Assembly (NCBI RefSeq): GCF_001949145.1
Contig: NW_019091449.1
Coordinates: forward strand, 373,210 to 437,209
Length of the DNA: 64,000 bases
Reading direction: 5' to 3'
Source: Acanthaster planci
Taxonomy: Eukaryota; Echinodermata; Asteroidea; Valvatida; Acanthasteridae
The translations under genes were made by a program, and so were the position numbers. Below, one piece after another: positions 45,196 through 58,059 of this stretch (position 1 is the first letter of the stretch; each line of letters begins with the position of its first letter). A model generated the notes under the pieces. The model was not told where the DNA came from and made no database searches. It saw only the letters and a list, made by a program, of their open reading frames with translations.

Positions 45196-45853
45196 AGGGA
45201 ACCGGCATTGCGGTGATAGGCCAACTTTCACCATTCGAAGAAGCCAGGCCTGGGATAGGATCTTCCTCGGCTGTGCTCTGGGGAGGCTACTCATTGATGC
45301 TAGTTCTGTCATGTAAATAATTTATACAGTCGTGTGTGGTGATTATGAACTGTTGGTTCCAATATTGTAATTATTGTGTGGTAACTATGCAACGCCTCCT
45401 TTATGGTATTGGAGGCCTTGGTTTGGGCCTAAGCATTGTATTGATCAGCCACTGCCTCACCTACATCTGCGGCCTTTATTTTCAAAGTGTTAATCTGAAA
45501 GAGAGAAATAAGTGGCTCGAAAATACCAAAAAATCCAACATAGGTACATGTACAGCCGGTACAGCATAGTGCAAGAGGGTTCTTTGTCGACAAAATTACC
45601 TCCAAATGCCAACTGACAAAAACAAATAGGCATGCTAGGAGTAGTCGTGGACTGCAGTCTAGCACATATTGTTTTAGTAAGGGAGTCACCCCTTAAGGCT
45701 TAATACCAAAAAAAAAAAAAAACACGTTAATACCGAAAATGAAAATCAAGACCTCCCGTTGCTTGCACTTCCCTTAAAACCCTAATCAGCATTATTCTGT
45801 AGTGACCCGAGTGTCGGATGCATCTGCCTCGACCTACAAATTGCACTATCCAT
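45196..45853. other. 3' flank of the GAS1-like gene
   Basis: Presumed 3' UTR, then non-coding sequence with a 15-base A-run at about 45709-45723. No consensus AATAAA is seen close to the stop codon. Confidence 0.4.
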
Positions 45854-46108
45854 TCATGACGTCGTAGGCTGTACGGAATTCAGCGGCGATCCTTTGATAA
45901 ACGCACAAATCCCTAGCTGTATGACAGCCGTCTCACCCCCCATGATATTGTACAGCTCGAACGAGGCCAAGTCTTTCCACTCCTCGATCACGTACGCCCC
46001 CGGTACCGTAACGGGCAGGATACATGATTGAAAAATGGCCTGGGCTTTTTGAGCCGGGGATTTCTGGGGAAAGCGCGTTGCTAAGGGCATAATCAGATCA
46101 ACAGACTC
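45854..46108 (-). CDS. Candidate terminal exon of an unidentified gene
   Basis: On the minus strand, a textbook acceptor (TTTTCTTTTTGTGCTCGGCAG) precedes a phase-0 open frame of 84 codons ending in TGA. The translation begins ESVDLIMPLATRFPQ and contains PGAYVIEEWKDLASFELYN and GGETAVIQLGICAF, a well-mixed, protein-like composition with Trp, Glu and Gly. The segment is GC-richer than its flanks. I do not recognise the family. A donor-like GGG|GTGAGA inside the frame (about 45941) could make it an internal exon instead. It may also be a retrocopy or TE fragment. Confidence 0.35.
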   Translation of the reverse strand, partial: ESVDLIMPLATRFPQKSPAQKAQAIFQSCILPVTVPGAYVIEEWKDLASFELYNIMGGETAVIQLGICAFIKGSPLNSVQPTTS

Positions 46109-48379
46109 CTGCCGAGCACAAAAAGAAAATGTCTCCTCGGTCTCGTCTGAAATCTCACGAGATTACGGCACTATAAGTACGGCTGCCCGGAGCGATAGCT
46201 TCAGCTCTTTGCACAATCCGGCAAATATAACATGTACAAATTGGACAATTGGCCTCTGGGCCTAATATCTGTCCCTTGCAAGAAGACCGAAATATAAGTT
46301 CTTGATTTAAACAAATTCAACCCAGAACTCAAACTCTTTGTGTGAACTTAAAAGTGTGCGTTGCTCAACTTGACTCATAAATATCAACCAACAAATTCTT
46401 TATCACAATATTTTCATTCGTTGAACTTGGATGAAAAGCGAGATGGACCACTGAAAATGCAAGTTTTAAAATCCACAAAGTTAAGCCCATGTTTAATTTA
46501 GAACGAGTAAATGCCTGCCTATAACTTCATTATGAATTCCAAAATTCCGCGAGGGGAGGGAACCACTGTCCGTCCACACGATCAGTCTGGAGATTTATTT
46601 AAATTGAACAACCAGAGAATTATGCTGTGATGAATCCAGGGTTGCTCCAAAAAAACAGTTCAAAAGGCATCTGTTACCTTTTCCCCGATAACACCAAGAG
46701 CTTTATTACTCTTTCAGCACTTATACAAAGAATGTCTAAAATGCGAACCAGCCCTACCATCTTCTGGAAACAAGCGTGTTTCTTAATTTCATTAAGTGTC
46801 CTGTTTGTTTTGGGTCAACTCCCAGCCTCTCCTTTCCCCAAATCAGCCAGTACCATGCAAATACGGGCAGATATTATAGAATTACCGAATCATCACGCGA
46901 ATGAACCTATGTTTCATCGGATCATTTGCTTGGTATAATTTCCTTGTAACTAATGAGTATTTCACCCTCAGCTTTCATTAATTCAGATAAAGTTTGTAAA
47001 CCCTAAGAATCCAGGCCGGTGCCATTGCGCAGAGAAAACAATATACCCGATGTGATACGGACCTCGTGCTCGTGTCTCTGAACACACCAACTCCGTGAGT
47101 CATCCCGGCTATAGCTAAGCAAGGCACGTGCCAGGCACGCGCGCCCGTGATGCCGGTCGCGATGGCAGGCTCGATCGGATCAATCCACGTCACGGAGCGT
47201 GGCTGCTCTGCTTTTGATCAGTGAGCGAACAGCCGGCCAAGGTCGTGCATAATTCAAAATTTCCACAAAAAGCTCGGGACGGTGGCCATAATTTTATAGA
47301 AAAATTATAATTTTTGGCTCTGTTAGAAAATTAGGTCAAGGTCAACTTTTGACGTGAGATTTTTGTTATCTACACCAACAAACTTTAATTCCCACGGAAT
47401 AATGTTTCACCTTAATAGGGATCTCGAGGTACTAAAATAGGATGGGTAATATCCTCCTGTAATAGTTCTGCCATTTAGTCGTTTTTCAAGAGAAACTTAA
47501 AGCAGAAACTTCAAAGTGTAATAATCCCAACACATCGCTTGCTTTGTAGCCTGAATTTCGTTAATAAGAAGGGCGGTGGAAGTCATAATTTGTTATTCAA
47601 ATACAGTTAGCGCTGATTTTTAACGCATGTGTTCAGGCACAACATAGGCGGATACTGGCATTTACGCAACCGAAGTCATTCTTACGTTAGGATGTGACAA
47701 GAGGTATACGTCTTACGAAGGCGAAGTTGAACCCATAGATTAGTTTGAGAGATATGTTGAATGGTTGGCATAATTGCTGTGGAGATGGAAGAGTGAGACC
47801 AAGATGAAACCACGAAATGCTAGCCCTTTCGAACACGAGAGACACACATCCATGACTGAAGAAATACGCGTCTACTGTCAATAACCATAGACCAGGAACC
47901 GGTCATACTTCGCATCTGCAACGTCTGTGTTCGTTTTTATGTTTATACGCAAGGTCCACAGCTTTTCCTTTGCAAGTGATTAAACGCATGCCATTAGTGT
48001 GAGTGCTTTATAGTACATACACACTACAGGGAATAAATAACCAAGAGCGTTTAGTTTGACTTTCTGTACATCAATGATTTCCAATGTCATATGAGGGCAC
48101 TGCTTGTGAAACGACGAGACGTTGTGTAGTTACAGAGTACAGATCAAAGGAACGTCAAGAAAGACCTGCATGTTTTTTTTTTTAGTTTCAGTGCAAGCAG
48201 AAATTAAAAGCATAATCACCCTTTCGAATCACACTGTAGACGCTCTCAGTGTTCAAATAAACGAAAACACCCCGCTTCCAAGATTCTGGTATCGTCAATA
48301 TAGGGTTCGTACATACACGTATTCTGTGTGCAACTATAAGACAGTATTGGCCCTGAGAGTGGCAAAGAGATACAGTGTA
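46109..48379. other. Intergenic, no gene recognised
   Basis: If the exon at 45854-46108 is real, its upstream intron would lie here. The open frames at 46627-46938 and 46978-47193 have no recognisable protein character. Confidence 0.35.
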
Positions 48380-48950
48380 ATAAGCTTTTTGCGAGTTAAA
48401 TTTGAATAAAATCTGGTACACTGAGTTATTTAAATTCACGTGAGCATTACAATTGGAATTCTCCATACTAAAGCCACTGTTGCTATTCCTCGCGATTCGG
48501 GGCAAGCATTTCCTTAGTTATATAAGTGACGCCTTGCAACAATACACTGTTATGAATGGATAAGAAGGGCACAAAGGAACCAGTCCATTCCAGAGATGGT
48601 GCATGGTCGCTATAGTCGCTACATATGCAGCAAGGTATGAGACGGAGAGAACCCCCCCCTGCTTTGTGTTGGTCATTGTCTCGCAGGAATCTGGAGAATT
48701 CCTTTCAGACATCTTGGGGGGGATGTGTTAAGTAACAATAATCTGGAATGTGTATAGGGATTGGACATGTTGGGGGTACCCCTCGGTCCCATTTCTGACT
48801 GGGTATAGGTCGCTAAGCAAAAGCTTGCCTCGAATCACGAGGTATAGCAACAATGTCTTTAGTCTGGGGAATTCAATTTATGTTTATGTGCAATCAGATA
48901 ACTCAGTGTACCAGATTTTATTCAAATTTAACTCGCAAATGGCTTGTTGT
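48380..48950. mobile_element. Foldback-type element with ~145-bp inverted arms
   Basis: The left arm (48380-48523) and the reverse complement of the right arm (48806-48950) share long stretches, for example GCGAGTTAAATTTGAATAAA and ATCTGGTACACTGAGTTAT, at about 75-80% identity overall by eye. The 280-bp spacer contains a segment (48621-48677) that recurs at the window start, so the unit is dispersed. No transposase is present. Arm ends grade out, and no target duplication was identified. Confidence 0.75.
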
Positions 48951-51900
48951 AAATGAAAGTGAACGTGTTAAGGGTCGAAATGGTTCCCCTTCTGTGTGAG
49001 TCATCTGGACTGATAATTTTCATTTTTCAGTCTGTGTCAGTCTGCAAACCGTGCTTGAATCGAGTTGTGTGGTGAATTAGAGAACACACTGGGTGAGTGA
49101 CATGGAGAGGTTATAAGAGGTGTGTTTGGTAATGGGCGTACCAAGTAATCCCGATCGATTGGCGTGGGGGGGGCGGGGAAGAAGAGGAAGGGGCTGCACA
49201 GTGATACTCAGCAAGCAGTGGTGTGCAGCCGTGGCGTACATAGTGTGGACGTCTGCACAAAAGAAGTCCACATAATATAGGGTGCGATGGCGTAGTGTGG
49301 ACTCGCATACGTCAACACAATGCCTTCCCCTCTCTGAAAGACAGTTTCAGAAGCATTTTGGGGTCAAGGTTATATATAACAAACTGAAGAGGAACAGTCC
49401 AGGAAATCATCATCAAAAATCCAGCTGAAAGGAGTTATCCTAGTTAGAGAAAGAGGAGAATTTTCCTCAAGTTTCCTCAACCACAGGAGAACAAAGGAGT
49501 GCACACACTTTGTATGTAAAACAGGTATGAGTGGTATGGGCTGTGGAATGGTATGTGAATAGGTTTTGGAGAGACTGAATATGTTAAAGTGAGAAAAAAA
49601 AAGACGAGCTGAGTGTGGTCCTGGCGCGTCAAGTTTTCGAACAGTGTGATGATCTGAATTATTCCTAATTGACACTGACGTAAGGTTGGATCTGGGATTC
49701 TGAAGAGGGTGATGTAAACTATCTGACAAGATGCAAATTCCTCGGTGAAACATAATAGATAAAACTCATGAACGCCCCTTGTAATTAATGACACCTTAAG
49801 GTGCACCACGAAAAGGCACGTCCTTGTTACGTTAGGAATATTTAGACAAGGGCTTTTTAAGGAAAACTTCTGTCGGGCATTTTCATGTATTTTTTTTTCA
49901 ATATACAAAATTTTAAAGCCCAAATCAAATCGTATTTTCGATGTACCTGTTTTAATGTTGAGACAAACTTTTGTTAACGCGCAGTGGGACCATTCTCGCT
50001 GTTGTAGAGTTGTTGATATACATGCACATGTAGAGCGACTGGGGTGGCTTTCGATTGTTCTCGCGGCGGGCGACGTGCATGACAAATCCAGATCTTATTC
50101 GGCGAGTGAATCCTTAATCACAACAGCCGCAGAGAAGTCGTGCCCACAACACGAGCAGTCGGCCTCCATTCGCGCGCACCAAGCAAGACGCGTGGCACCA
50201 GGTCAGGTTCGTTCGGCTATTACTACGATCCCCCTCCCCGCTTTGGGGCCCGCGTGCCATTTCACGTGCCAGAGAGAAACCGCGCAGATCTTTTAATCAT
50301 CTCGATTTACCGGCCAATCTGCCGGGGGGTGAGTGGAAAAAAAGAGAGGGGGGGTCTTTAAAAGGACTCCCCGTATGCTGCGCTTACAACTTTCTTTCCG
50401 GAATACCAAACATGTGTCCCTGTCTGAGAGGTATAATCCTCATTTGCAGACACACGATGATTGAAATAAGTTTTTTTGCCACGGTTATTATTATTGTTTC
50501 ACCCTAGAAAGGTTTGACGTCGATAATCGTGGGTACAATCTCCGTGCGCCAGCGGCGAGAACGGACTGCGTGGCAGATCGCTCTGTCTCTTGGAAGCTCG
50601 GCGATTCGGATATGAGAACCTCTCGGCTATACATGGCTCGCGTGTTATGAAAACATCAGGAACGTCTTTAAATTGTGCTTGACGTGTTCATCGACCTGGT
50701 GCAGAGGAGAATAACGGCGGGAAAAGAAATGCGAACGAAATTGTTGGTCGGCTTGCTTTGTGGGGGCTGCTTTTATTGGCACAAGAAGAAGTGATGCACG
50801 GTGACCAAAATGAAATACGCCGGTTGTGTTGATTTTGAGGGTAATTTCTTGACTAGCTCTGTGGCTGCATCTGATTATGACGAATTTCGGGCCCTCTTAC
50901 AACTAAAGGATGTTATGCTCACCATCATCTTTCAATAACAAATTGCTTAGGGTATGGTTATTCAGGTTGTACGACCTGAAAGCATCAGAAACAATCAACA
51001 AATATGGCTGACAATAATAAAAACTTGAAAACTCTTACGAGACCAATCAATGGAATCTAACTCCTATTACATTCATACTATTTGGAGATGTCGGCATACG
51101 ATCTGCACCAGCACAGACTGTCACCAGTGAAGGTTAAGCCTGAGAAACATATTTTTGTACGCCAGATGATTCTATTCATCTACACAGAGGGAGAGATCGT
51201 TAATTTTGTTAGTGGTTCTGTTGTGTGTTCGTATCTTCAGTGATAACATTTGATTAACATAATTATTATGTAAATATTGTAAACAAAAGAGATGTATTCA
51301 CGAAAAAGTCCTGGCTACCAATATTTATAGCTGGGTTGAATGTATGTACAGTAGGCCTATATAGCCAAAACGAGACCACATCGGACTGCAAAATAACAAT
51401 CGCAGACCTGAAACTCAAACTGAGGTTGAAAAATTGCCAGAGGAAATGTGCCATTGTGCCATTTTCAAAAGGCTCCAATGAACTGTAGAAGGAACTAGTG
51501 CCATAACCAAGATAGGTTGAGTGTTATAAATACAAGTGTTTACTGTTCAACTGTAAGTAAGATATTACCATTAATACAACAGATTCTTCCCTCTTCTAAT
51601 ACACGTCAGAAAAGCCGTGGTCGAAATTCTGCGTTAGGATACAGAGAGATGTATTTGCCCAATGGGTCTTAAATGATATTGATTCTAAATAAGATTCTGA
51701 GTCACTCCATAGTCAAAGTAATTGACTATGAAGTAAATTGGCGAGTTATTTTATAGCTGGAAAATCAGGAATGAAACCTCAATCAATCGAAGACAGACGA
51801 GTTGAGAGCATTTTTTAAAGTTTGTCATGCGTTACCTGATGATGTTACCCGAAGGACCCGCAGAATCGACCTTCAAAAATGAAGCCATTTTCTCTTTCTT

Positions 51901-53660
51901 CGAAAATCCACTGACAATAAAGAATTCCTTTAAAAACAGCCTTGTGGCTTGCGGAGCGTTTCAGTGGAGCTCCAGGAAAGCGGATGATGAATGACACACA
52001 CCGCCGTTTCCAAACCAGAGAAAAAATGTGAGCTCTACGGCGCCATGTTAAAAAAGCGCAAGTGCCTCGCTCTTCGGCGTATACCATTACTTTGGCCTGC
52101 CCCTAGGGTCATCATCAAGAAAGCTCACTTTCGGCTCAAAATGTTGTAAGAAAAAATATTTCCTCCTTCAGACTTATTTGCCGGGGGCCAAGAATGGTTG
52201 AAACAGCACACCGTCAAGACATACTCGTCGACAATCTCAAGGGTCCTATGCGGTAACGACGGGAAGTCATTACGATCAAGCAGACATTAGCACTGCTACT
52301 CGGTGGTTTCTGTATGCCCCGGGTAATTTCTCTTCGCTTGATACGTCGCCTTTGTAATCATAATTGTGATTTATCTCTGTATTCAAAATGGCTATAACGC
52401 TGTAAATGTAGACAAAACATACATGAATTAGGTATGTTCTAACGAGTTAGGGTGGCCAAAGGCCAAACCTAGAACCCGTACAACTAGCAGTGTTTGTGTA
52501 TTTCATATGTATAAAACGAAAATAGGCCTATAGCCTAAGTGTATATTTTAATAGCTATGAAAAGAAATGCCAGGACCAATGTTCAAAGTCTCGTAGCATT
52601 ACACAACAGTGGAGATTGAAGGTTTCAATCTTACTTTTTACTTGTGCGTTAAATTTAAGCCAAGTGTGACACTGTATTGAAGCACACAGACTCACTTCCT
52701 ATTGCATAAAAATTATAATCTTTATTGACTGTAAAAGTTAAAAATGGCATTTTTGTCATATATCTTTGGATAATTTTAGAACCAGTCGACTAAAATAATC
52801 TCTTACGTGTCTCGTGCCTATAAATGTAAGCAATTATTACAAATAGCTAAATAACAAGTGTATTTCTGTGAAAAGTGGTGTTACTCTGGTATTAGCACGT
52901 CGCATACATTGAACTTCTGCATTAGAGATTCCACACAAGGTTACAGACCTTTCTTTTGCCTCCGTCACAAGTGCGAATTAGCGTTTGACAAAACTATGGC
53001 TTGCTGTTTGTACAAAACGAAACGAATAATTAACCGAGGGTTCAAAGATCTAGGGTAAATATCAAAACGCTACCCACTAGATGGTTTTACAAAACACCAA
53101 CATAAAATGCTTCCTTTGTTAACACCAGTGAGGCAAAATGTGCCTTTTGGGGCAAACATTGTTGCCGAACAAGTTTCAAGTAATTAGCATTTGCAAACTT
53201 TGGTCAGCTGACGAATTTTTTCCGTAGATGGGTGGGTCAAAATAAAGAATTATTCATGAGGCCTGCTGCTCAACTGAACTCCAATGACCCAGCATTATGT
53301 GTACCGCCTCTGCACATTATCCAAGACAGTTTATAAGCACTGTAGTTTGGTTTGATTAATGGTTTGATCAAGTTCAATTCCAGTGTAGAAAATGAAATCC
53401 AATTTTGACACTCACAACATCAAAAAACAGATTTTTAACAATTGTGCATATTGGATCCAGATTTGAAGAAGACAGCATACATGTATTTTTAACCCCATCC
53501 TTGACAACAGCTTATTTAAATGAACGGTACGATGCAGAATCAAATACAACAAGAATCGCTTCATTGAATACAAATGGTTTAGAAGCGGGATAAAGTCTGT
53601 TTGTACGTGTCCTTTGCTTTAGCATATTCACAATTATTAAGTAAATGAAATGCGGTTTAC
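48951..53660. other. Intergenic, no gene recognised
   Basis: A 202-codon minus frame at 49477-50085 has no family resemblance. GC-richer sequence at 50000-50800 includes CTTTAAAAGG (about 50357), which could be a TATA-type promoter, but no gene is seen downstream. CATGGCGCCGTAG at about 52045 (minus) resembles a YY1 site. Confidence 0.35.
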
Positions 53661-53792
53661 TGCAGCACTAAACCCCGACCAGATCTTCACTTGCTGTAAC
53701 TGCAGCCAGACCTGTGGATCCCACATCTGCCTAATCGGAGCGTGGTTGCTGTCGACGTAGACCACTACCTTCATGATCTTAGTTCGCAAGGC
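53661..53792 (-). CDS. Candidate internal exon, 44 codons, family unknown
   Basis: On the minus strand, a GT-rich tract ending GTGTTTCTAG precedes an open frame starting at 53792, and the frame ends at GCTGCA|GTAAAC. The interval is 132 bp, exactly 44 codons, phase 0 at both ends. The translation includes KVVVYVDSNHAPIRQMW and QVWLQLQQVKIW, rich in Trp, Val and Gln with no low complexity. It is GC-richer than the AT-rich flanks. No neighbouring exon or family was recognised. Confidence 0.35.
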
Positions 53793-56657
53793 CTAGAAAC
53801 ACGTCACATGCACACACATCAGGCATATACCATTCATAGGCCTACTGCAACCGAATAAAACATTACTTAAGTTTAACAATGCAGGCAAAGAAATGTGCAA
53901 CCGAATTTAATTCAGGATAGTTGACATTTTCTGACATGAATAATTCTGGTTACCGGCTATTTGGCGTTCACCGAAATTGCGCCTCTGTGCAGCAGAAAAT
54001 CAGCATAGCGTGATCGGATCGCAGTTACAGTGGACCCACGCACAAAGTGCGCAGGCGGTATGCTGGGTCATTGGAATTTAGTTGAGCAGTAAGCCTCATG
54101 AATACTTCAAATACATTGACTCACAAAACTGCAAAAAAAAAAATCGCGGCCGCCTGTACAGTCTGCCCGTCAGTGTTTGTAAACAAAAAAAAGGTCTGAA
54201 TGGCCTGCAAAGTATGGCAGCCATCTTATTATTCACAGCAAATAGATCATAGTCGGATTTCACTTTAGCACCGTCTGCGCATATCTGCATCAAAACCAAA
54301 GCTCTCTGTGTTTAACTTGTCACGGGTGCCTGCGGAGTCAACGCAGTACATGCAGTATCCTTTTTGTAAGAGTGACGCCACTTCAGTTAAAACCACGCCC
54401 ACTGCACATGCAGATACGCGACCGTAGCAGGTACGTTAGTTCGCGGTAAATTGCCGTTATTTTTCCTTTTGATTTTACGTGTCAAGTCATCCTGAAATAC
54501 TCTTCCACAATATTTTGCAGCCTGAAAAGTCTGAATTTAGCATACCTTTGTGTATTTTGCGTCTTGACTCCTTACTTTCAATCGTCTGATCGTATTAAGA
54601 ATTGAAGCTGACACATGCAGCCTCGTTTTCAAACGCGGACGTGCGCAGATCGACGCTAAAAGCGTCGTATTGGGATCCCTCTATTGCGAGTGAATACCGA
54701 ACGAGAACCAACTCTGGTCAACAAGGTTGCTGAGATCAGACGAATTACCTTGTGTTAACCAAATAAAAAGGACTGTAGAAATAAAGAAATGGTTTAAGAT
54801 GTTTGGTCCTCAAGAATTTGCTCTTCAAAGCAGTATTTTGATTTAACAGTCTTTTGGACTCTTGGAATACACCAAAACATTTCCACGACGTCTGCTGAAT
54901 GCAATCATGAAAAGTTATATCCACCAATAGGTGTTAAGCCATGTGGCGTAAGTCATCATACCAATGAGGCAAAAGCATGCTCTGCAGGGACAACAAGCAC
55001 TATGCGAACCACTTTTTGTCAACTGAACTTGAACAGAATATCACTAGCCACATTGTTTCCTTGAAAACTTGAAATGCTACAGCGATGTACATATTTTACA
55101 ACCTCGACAATAAATCTTTACAAAGAGGTGGTGTAAGATCTAATCGTGGGAGAAATGTGTTGTGTCGTCATGGTGGTTTTTATGTGTCCATGTAATGATA
55201 ATTTCAACCATGTTCCAACGTATGATGGTTTTGGATGTTAGTCAAGCGTGACTGACGGATTTATCGTCTGCTGTGAGCTAAACGTGATAAACCGCACGAT
55301 TATCTCCTGTGTGAAGCAGAGAATAAGGCAGTCATGATTAAACATGCTGGACATGTTACATGGGTATTAAAAAGTGTCTGTAACGACGTAGGTTGTATTG
55401 TGGAGAGCGAAGGGGGTATGCACAGATGTATTACTATTAAACAAGATGTGTCGTACTTCACTTTGGTTGAGTTGAACAATGTTATCGTTCGTATCATTTG
55501 TAAATGATGTCTTCTTCAGTTGTATGCCCCATTGGAGTCAATATTTTCTGCCTGCTTGTAATTCCAGATTAGTATCAACATAAACCAAGTGGCAGGCCGT
55601 ACCACATCACTCCTACGAATAACAGCGTTTTTTTTTATCACGGATAACAGGCAAAGAAATATGTGTGTGTGTCCTCTCTACCGGACTGAACCATCCCTGA
55701 TGACATTGCAGAAGTAAAACTTCCTCACATAAACACTGTCTACGTGCTCAAAAGTACAATAAACTGTGTCACGTCTACGCTTCAACTCCGATCTGACGAA
55801 AAGCAAAACAGAATTTCCAACTCCCTCCAAATAATTATGCCAGGCCAGTCCGGCATTTCCCTTGAAATCAATTACTCAGCTGCTGGTAATACATGTGAGT
55901 GGTGGGACCAGAAACCCCTCAACGGTGTCTGAAATGCCCGGACACGATCTGCTTTCAGCATTGGCCACGAAATCTCGTCCCGCGCGCAGCTCGCGCCTGC
56001 GCCTGGGGATTTCGTGGAATGCAGCCTCGTGCGCAAGAGCCTTGTGAGTGTTATTTTACCATCCACGATCGATAACCTGGCCTATATAGAACACGAAGGC
56101 CCCCATTTTTATGTTGTTTTAACAGAGCTTAATCTGTTTTCCCAGAGGTTCACAAAGAGTTGTGCCTTAAGCAATGCATATTCATAAGTAAATCAACAGA
56201 ACGCCCTTTTCCAGCGGCAGCCACTACCCGCAAGCACATGTGGACCTACAATGTATATGTACATGTATATGTATTGTATACTGCGAATATTTTACAACTA
56301 GTTTGTCACTTCTTTACCTTTCACTGAATGGAATCAGTTGTATTCATCAGACTCAATTAGGAAGTGTATTTTCTGGGTGAGGTTATTGGCAAAGGCTTAA
56401 TTGGCAATTGCAAATTTTAATCCTACAAGGTACTACAATAATTATTCTGAGTGTCATAACTTACATAGATATATTACATAATAGGCCTATGTACGCTGTG
56501 TCCATCTAAAAAAGACAATTGCGATTGCACGTTGTACTGTTGAATAAGATGTAACACAATGCAAACAAATGACATATTAAATCAGCACTATATGGTATGT
56601 ACAGTGGACAGCTGATATTTTGAACAGTAATTGTGGCTCAGTGGTTATCTACAGTTA
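53793..56657. other. Intergenic, no gene recognised
   Basis: AT-rich apart from a CpG-rich patch at about 55970-56040. TACATGTATATG words occur at about 56252-56275. Confidence 0.4.
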
Positions 56658-57052
56658 ACAACAAAATTATTCATACCGATCATAAATTTTAGTTTTTTGT
56701 GTGTTTTTCTAAAGAATGAAAAGTGGGCACATAATATTTGGGCATAATTAAATACTTTGGCTGATAAGTATAAATGACTAAAGAGAACAATTAAGAGAAA
56801 CAAAGAGAATACTGCATTAATTAAGTTCTGACATGCTCAGAATTATTCATGCCTTCTGCATGTCATGGTATTTGGCCACATTCCTCCGAAATGCACCTGC
56901 TCCAGACATTCCTAAGACTCTGCATGTTGTTTTGAATGAGGAATTTTTTTATATGTTAAAAATTTTATCTATTTCAATTGATTTGTGGAATGTCATTGTC
57001 AATACTCTGCTTCTAGAGAGCAATCGTGTAGTCTTCCTCAGTTGTTGAGAAC

Positions 57053-58059
57053 ACGGCGAAAACTACGGAACTCAGTGAGGATGCCAGCATGAGTGTTGTG
57101 AATGCCCACAAAGATGGGAAAGGCTTTAAAGCCATTTCCAAGCTCTTCAGAGTACAAATTTCCACCGTACAGTGCATCGTCAAGATGCACAAGAAGTTCA
57201 ATGCTGTGAGAAACATCGGCAAGCGTGGACGGAAGCCGAAGGTGTCTCCTCATCTGGTTAGGAAAGTGTGCCGAGAGGCTCCTTCCAACCACAGAATAAC
57301 AACAATTAAGACACTTCAGGACAACTTGGTGAGATGGGCATCAAGGTTTCAGCGCAGACAATCCGCTGCACACTGCACAAGGAAGGGCTACATGGGCGTC
57401 GTCCAAGACAGACCCCTCTCCTCACTCACAGGCATCGCAAAGCTCGACACGCATTTGCCAGAGGGCACTGAGACAAGAATCAAAGTTTCTGGTCATCATT
57501 TCTATGGTCAGACGAGATGAAAATGGAGCTCATTGGCCACAGGGATGTTTCCTTTGTTTGGCGCAAGAAAGTTGAAGCATTCAACCCAAAGACCACTGTG
57601 TCGACCGTGAAGTTCGGAGGTGGGAACATCATGCTGTGGGATTGTTTCTCTAGAAGTGGGCCTGACAATCTCGTAAAAGTAGAAGGAATTATGAAGAAGG
57701 GGCAGTACATCCAGATTCTGCAGGAAAATCTCCATCTCGGCCCCCAACTGGACATACCAACAGGACAATGATCGTAAACATACGGCAATGGCAGTCAAGA
57801 AATGGTTCCAGGATAACAATGTGGATGTGCTACCGTGATCAAGCCAAAGCCCAGACCCGAATCCCATCGAAAATCTGTGGAAAACCCTCAAGACTAAGGT
57901 GCATGCCTGCAGGCCTGGTCCAACCTGAAAGAGCTAGAGGTCTTCCCCAAGGAAGAGTGGGCCCAGATTCCTGTGGAGCAGTGCCAAACACTCGTGAACA
58001 GCTACACAAACCGCCTAGATGCTGAAATCAAGAACAAGGGCTTTGCAATTGACTATTAA
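57053..58059 (+). pseudogene. Tc1-type transposase, inactivated
   Basis: The reading frame starts with helix-turn-helix DNA-binding sequence (KTTELSEDAS, GKGFKAISKLF, STVQCIVK), then a GRPRK-like GRKPK segment. It then changes frame several times through the catalytic region: SDEMKMELIG, IMLWDCFSRSG, QDND and PDPNPIENLW hold the expected D, D and E. It ends NKGFAIDY and TAA at 58057-58059. The expected ATG appears as ACG at 57053. The lost start and frame changes mean it cannot make an active enzyme. In life, such transposases bind the inverted repeats and cut and paste into TA. Confidence 0.85.

Noticed and set aside
49477-50085. 202-codon minus-strand frame
   Set aside because: Its composition is that of translated AT-rich DNA, with no recognisable motif, signal or splice context.
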